NCBI GenBank assembly: GCA_014706385.1
Contig: JACGZH010000001.1
Coordinates: 2,148,501-2,212,500, forward strand
Direction of reading: 5' to 3'
DNA length: 64,000 nucleotides
From: Phaffia rhodozyma
Lineage: Eukaryota > Basidiomycota > Tremellomycetes > Cystofilobasidiales > Mrakiaceae
Below the pieces are notes generated by a model. That model ran no database searches and was not told the DNA's origin. It saw nothing but the letters and a program-made list of their open reading frames with translations. The stretch's first letter is position 1. Every line of letters begins with the position of its first letter. A program made the position numbers and the translations under genes. Shown one piece after another: positions 60,893 through 64,000 of the stretch.

Positions 60893-62357
60893 AGCCGATC
60901 GATCCAGGGACCCGCGAGAGCAAGAGAGAGGGAAGGCATGTGTGATCAGCCAGGGCGGCAGACAAGTATGGCCTGTGCGGGTCATGTCATTTTTAGCGCG
61001 AAAGCTGAACTGTGCATTCGTTTCCGTTAACCATCTGGAATCTCACAAGATTCAGGGTGAGGATGGTAGAGGACGAGATGACGAGATAGAGGATGGGGGT
61101 GAGGGCAAGAGATGAGGGCAAGGGTGGGCGGGGTCATGGGTTTCTGCATAGTTATCAGCGAAGTGGAAGAAAAAGAGTGCGCGCTCACATCCACTCTCAC
61201 ATCGTACGGGGTCTATCGGATAACACTTTGATGGCGTTTTTTTTTCTTCCTCCTTTCAAGCTCGTTATCCTTTTTTTTCTCCCTTCTTCTCTGTCACCCA
61301 ACGGCAAAAAAACGCAAAGAGAGACGTAGATCTTTGACATTGCCTTTCTTGCCACTGTCTGTTCCTCTGATGTCTCCTTCGCTACCGCCTCGCTGACTCG
61401 GTCGCGCTCTCGGAAAGATTCGTCCGACGACGGAGAAAAGATTTATGGGTGCTCGACGATCAAACGCTCTCTTTACATTTTGATTGGTTTGCTTTAGTCC
61501 TCTCCCTTTTTTCCTTCTTCTTTTTAAGCGATTGATAAAGTGAGCAAAACACATCCGCACCCGCACACGCACGCACACACGCGGATTCAGACTCATTCAC
61601 GATGCAAATTCATCCTCTGCTGGTGAGGTAACACATGCTGAGGAGAAATTGGCAAAGGAAGCAAAGAAAGAGTTCGATAGATAGCCAGATCCATTTCCCA
61701 CCTCACATCCGAGATACACCCGGCAGAATCACTCACAGCGTACACACACACACACCTTACCTTTTCCTCTCCCTCCGTTTCACTTACTTTCTTCCTCCTC
61801 CACCGTCCATCTACATCTGCCCATCAGACAGCCACCTTGTATATACTTTAATCTTCTTTTCTCCTCCTTCCTGTTCTTATTCCCCTTCGTCATCTCTCTC
61901 GTTCCTGCTCTGTGTCTGTCTGCCTGTCTCCATCGTCTCGGTTCGTCATATTCCAGTCACTTTAGGCTCAAGAAATTGAGCCCAACAGGCATCCACAGTT
62001 CGTCCGTCATGCTAAACGTGTGATAGTTTTGTGCTGACAATCTCTCTCTCTCTCTCTCGGGTATCTCTCCTTTCTCTGGCTCCCTTCTCTAGCTTCCCTT
62101 TCCGATCTCATCATCCATTTGAAGCCTCTTCCTGTTCTCTCTTAGTCTTGTTTCGCTCTCCCTCGCCCTCCGCTGGCACACATTCAGTTTCTTCCATCCA
62201 GCGATCCGACACTTTCTCCCTTTTCCGGCCCACATTCCCGTTCCTTACCCGCCCGTACCCATTACGTCACAAGGGATTTCCCATCCCTCTCCTGAATTCA
62301 TTTCGGAAAACCGAAAACAAAGAAACAAAAAACGCAAAAAAAAAACCGAAGAGAAGG

Positions 62358-63886
62358 ATGTCCTTTCAAGATCGCTCGCCTTTCTTGTTCAAACCGCCGG
62401 AGGAGGAGGAGGAGGAGGAAGAGGAAGAGCAGCAGCAGCAACGGCAACAACCATACCCGTCGCAACAGCAGCTCCACTACCAATCACAACACCAGCGTCA
62501 ACATTCCCAATCACACCATCAACATTCGATAGAGTCCCAACTCGCTGTTGATGGTCAGCTAAACCCGCTGCTGCTCTCCCATCCGTCCTTCTCGTCGTCG
62601 AACGTGCCATCCCCGTTGCTCACACCGTACGCGTATGATTCTCTACCGACCTCGGCAAATTCGCTGAATTTCGTCATCCCCTCCCCGTCGTCCCTCGAAC
62701 AACTGTCGGCCGGCCTGATGCCTCCGTCAGACGATCAGTGCTCATCTTTTAGCTCTACCAACCACACGGAAAACGGTCGCAACAGCCTTCCTGCCGCCAC
62801 CGCCACCACCACCACCACCGGTCGTCCCTCCACCGGCGGACAGATTCATCATTCAAACTCAGCCACCGGATTCGTCCGGCCGGTCCATTCATCGTTTGAT
62901 ACCGAGATCGCGATTAACCCAAAACTGCCGTCGTCCACCAATAGCATCGATACAGGTGCAGACAACAGTATGAACAACATTGATGGTGATGGAGACGATG
63001 CCGCCTCCGCCGCCGTCCCCTGGGAACTTCATCAACAGTCCGCCTTCTCGTTCCCTCTGCCACCACCTCAGCAATCGGTTCTTCCAGCGTACTACCCTGC
63101 TAACCAACCTGTCGGCCGTCCTTCCGCTCCTGCCACCTTTTCACCACCGTCAGCTCTCTCTTCAGATTCTTCAGCATCCGTCATGGGTCCCCGACCAGGA
63201 ACGGCCCCTGCTGCTTCCGCACTAATGCTTATGAGTCAACCAAGTGGTAGCAGTCAGACTTTGGCACCGTCACCTAGACAGGGTGTCATGAGCGGTCATC
63301 CAGATAGCTCGCCCGGAGGTCCCATCAGGTACATACCTACAAATCCTGGTCAGGATAACCATCCCGATTTCGGAGTCGACCAAGCCGGTGGTGGTGGTGG
63401 TAGTAATAGTAGTAGTGCCAACGTCTCTCAGTTGGCGCTCAACCCGAATGCTTATAGGCACAGTCTACCAGAATCGAACCAGGTATCCTATGGATTCTCT
63501 CCCGTTCTGACCGATGGACAGTCGCCTAGATTTTTGTCCAAAAGCTTAGGCTACCTTCATGGTCCTCCTCCCCAGTTTTTCTATCAGCAACAGGAGCAGC
63601 AGCAGCCGACGACGACGACAACAACAACGGCGACATCGAATATCTGGCCAGGACAACAACAGCAACAGCAGTCAATCTTGTTCAACTTGGATTCAAGTCA
63701 AAGCATGGGTGCTAGCCAAGAAGCTAACGGCAGCTTTCAACCCAATGTCAACACTCAGTTTTCGTCGGCCTATCCTAACGGGCCGCCAGGTCACTCTCCA
63801 ACGATAGATCTTACCGGCTCAGACTCTAGACAGCATATCCCCCGGGCCCAGCCGTCCTTTCTCCAGTCTCAGCAGCAACCCCATTC

Positions 63887-63919
<33 letters not shown>

Positions 63920-64000
63920 GCAGCAGCAACAAGTAGCTTATCCTCGACACCAATATCAGCACCAGCTTCAACATCAGCACCAGCACCAGCATCAACATCA
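62358..64000 (+). CDS. Gln/His-rich protein, probable transcriptional regulator (5' part, runs off the window)
   Basis: From the ATG at 62358 one frame stays open to the last base (547 complete codons) without a stop, so the gene continues to the right. It begins MSFQDRSPFLFKPPEEEEEE, then a Gln-rich stretch. The remainder is low-complexity Ser/Pro/Thr/Gln/Asn sequence with runs of Gly and Thr. From about 63860 it has a long polyglutamine tract coded by CAA and CAG, followed by Gln-His repeats (HQYQHQLQHQHQHQHQH). No DNA-binding domain is reached. Long polyQ/QH N-termini of this kind are typical of fungal transcription factors and co-regulators; that role is inferred. The long upstream region with bZIP-type sites agrees with a regulated regulator gene. 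No intron is needed in this part. Confidence 0.8.
63891..63934 (+). repeat. CAA/CAG trinucleotide array (polyglutamine)
   Basis: About ten CAA codons then CAG and CAA codons in a row, in frame with the Gln-rich gene. A shorter CAG/CAA array lies at about 62418-62445. Confidence 0.85.

Larger units (their letters stand above)
59087..62357. other. 3.3 kb gene-free divergent region
   Basis: Between carboxypeptidase Y and the Gln-rich gene. No frame shows a convincing protein. It contains a TTACGTAA palindrome, an 18-base tandem repeat, an ATF/CREB-type palindrome, several ACGTCA cores, (CA)n near 61741 and (CT)n near 62040. A long promoter and leader of this kind is typical of fungal regulator genes. 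Confidence 0.55.

Noticed and set aside
63891..63934. CAA/CAG array as sign of a mobile element
   Set aside because: It is in frame within a long open coding region and encodes polyglutamine, with no terminal repeats or target duplications.

Overview
This window is nuclear DNA from a fungus, almost certainly a basidiomycetous yeast. Genes on both strands are cut by many short introns (typically 50-100 bases, GTRAGT-type donors, CAG/TAG acceptors), coding is dense, and the products are fungal: Kre6-type wall glucan synthesis protein, Gwt1, a Zn(II)2Cys6 regulator, vacuolar carboxypeptidase Y and a CDF zinc transporter. The intron density and base composition fit Tremellomycetes, perhaps Cystofilobasidiales such as Phaffia/Xanthophyllomyces or Mrakia; that placement is inference. 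I see no tRNA, rRNA, transposon, CRISPR, viral or bacterial sequence.

Layout, left to right: RSP5 ubiquitin ligase (-) shares a 341-base divergent promoter with EBP2 ribosome biogenesis factor (+). EBP2 converges on an ING/PHD chromatin reader (-). Then come a degraded carrier-reductase gene (+), a Zn2Cys6 transcription factor (-), KRE6/SKN1 (-), a cytochrome P450 (+), GWT1 (+), a gamma-butyrobetaine/trimethyllysine dioxygenase-type gene (+), an F-box protein (-), a large unrecognised membrane-anchored protein (-), kinesin-5 (+), a SYT1-like Sec7-PH ArfGEF (+), exosome subunit RRP43 (-), mitochondrial ribosomal protein bL36m (+), a CDF zinc transporter (+), a small single-pass membrane protein (+), carboxypeptidase Y (-), a 3.3 kb gene-free stretch, and the 5' part of a long Gln/His-rich protein gene that runs off the right edge (+).

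The genes are mostly housekeeping and do not form an obvious cluster. Themes recur: secretory pathway and wall (KRE6, GWT1, CPY, Sec7 ArfGEF), ribosome and RNA metabolism (EBP2, RRP43, bL36m), and ubiquitin/chromatin control (RSP5, F-box, ING). The most unusual items are the eroded carrier-reductase relic at about 9.9-11.7 kb, the AT-hook at the start of the ING protein, the unrecognised protein at 31.9-35.5 kb, the CGCGAC-rich divergent promoter before kinesin-5, pyrimidine-rich 3' flanks shared by most genes, and the long upstream region plus polyglutamine N-terminus at the right edge. I found no convincing new multi-gene system.

Exon boundaries were read by eye. Ends marked uncertain should be treated as approximate.
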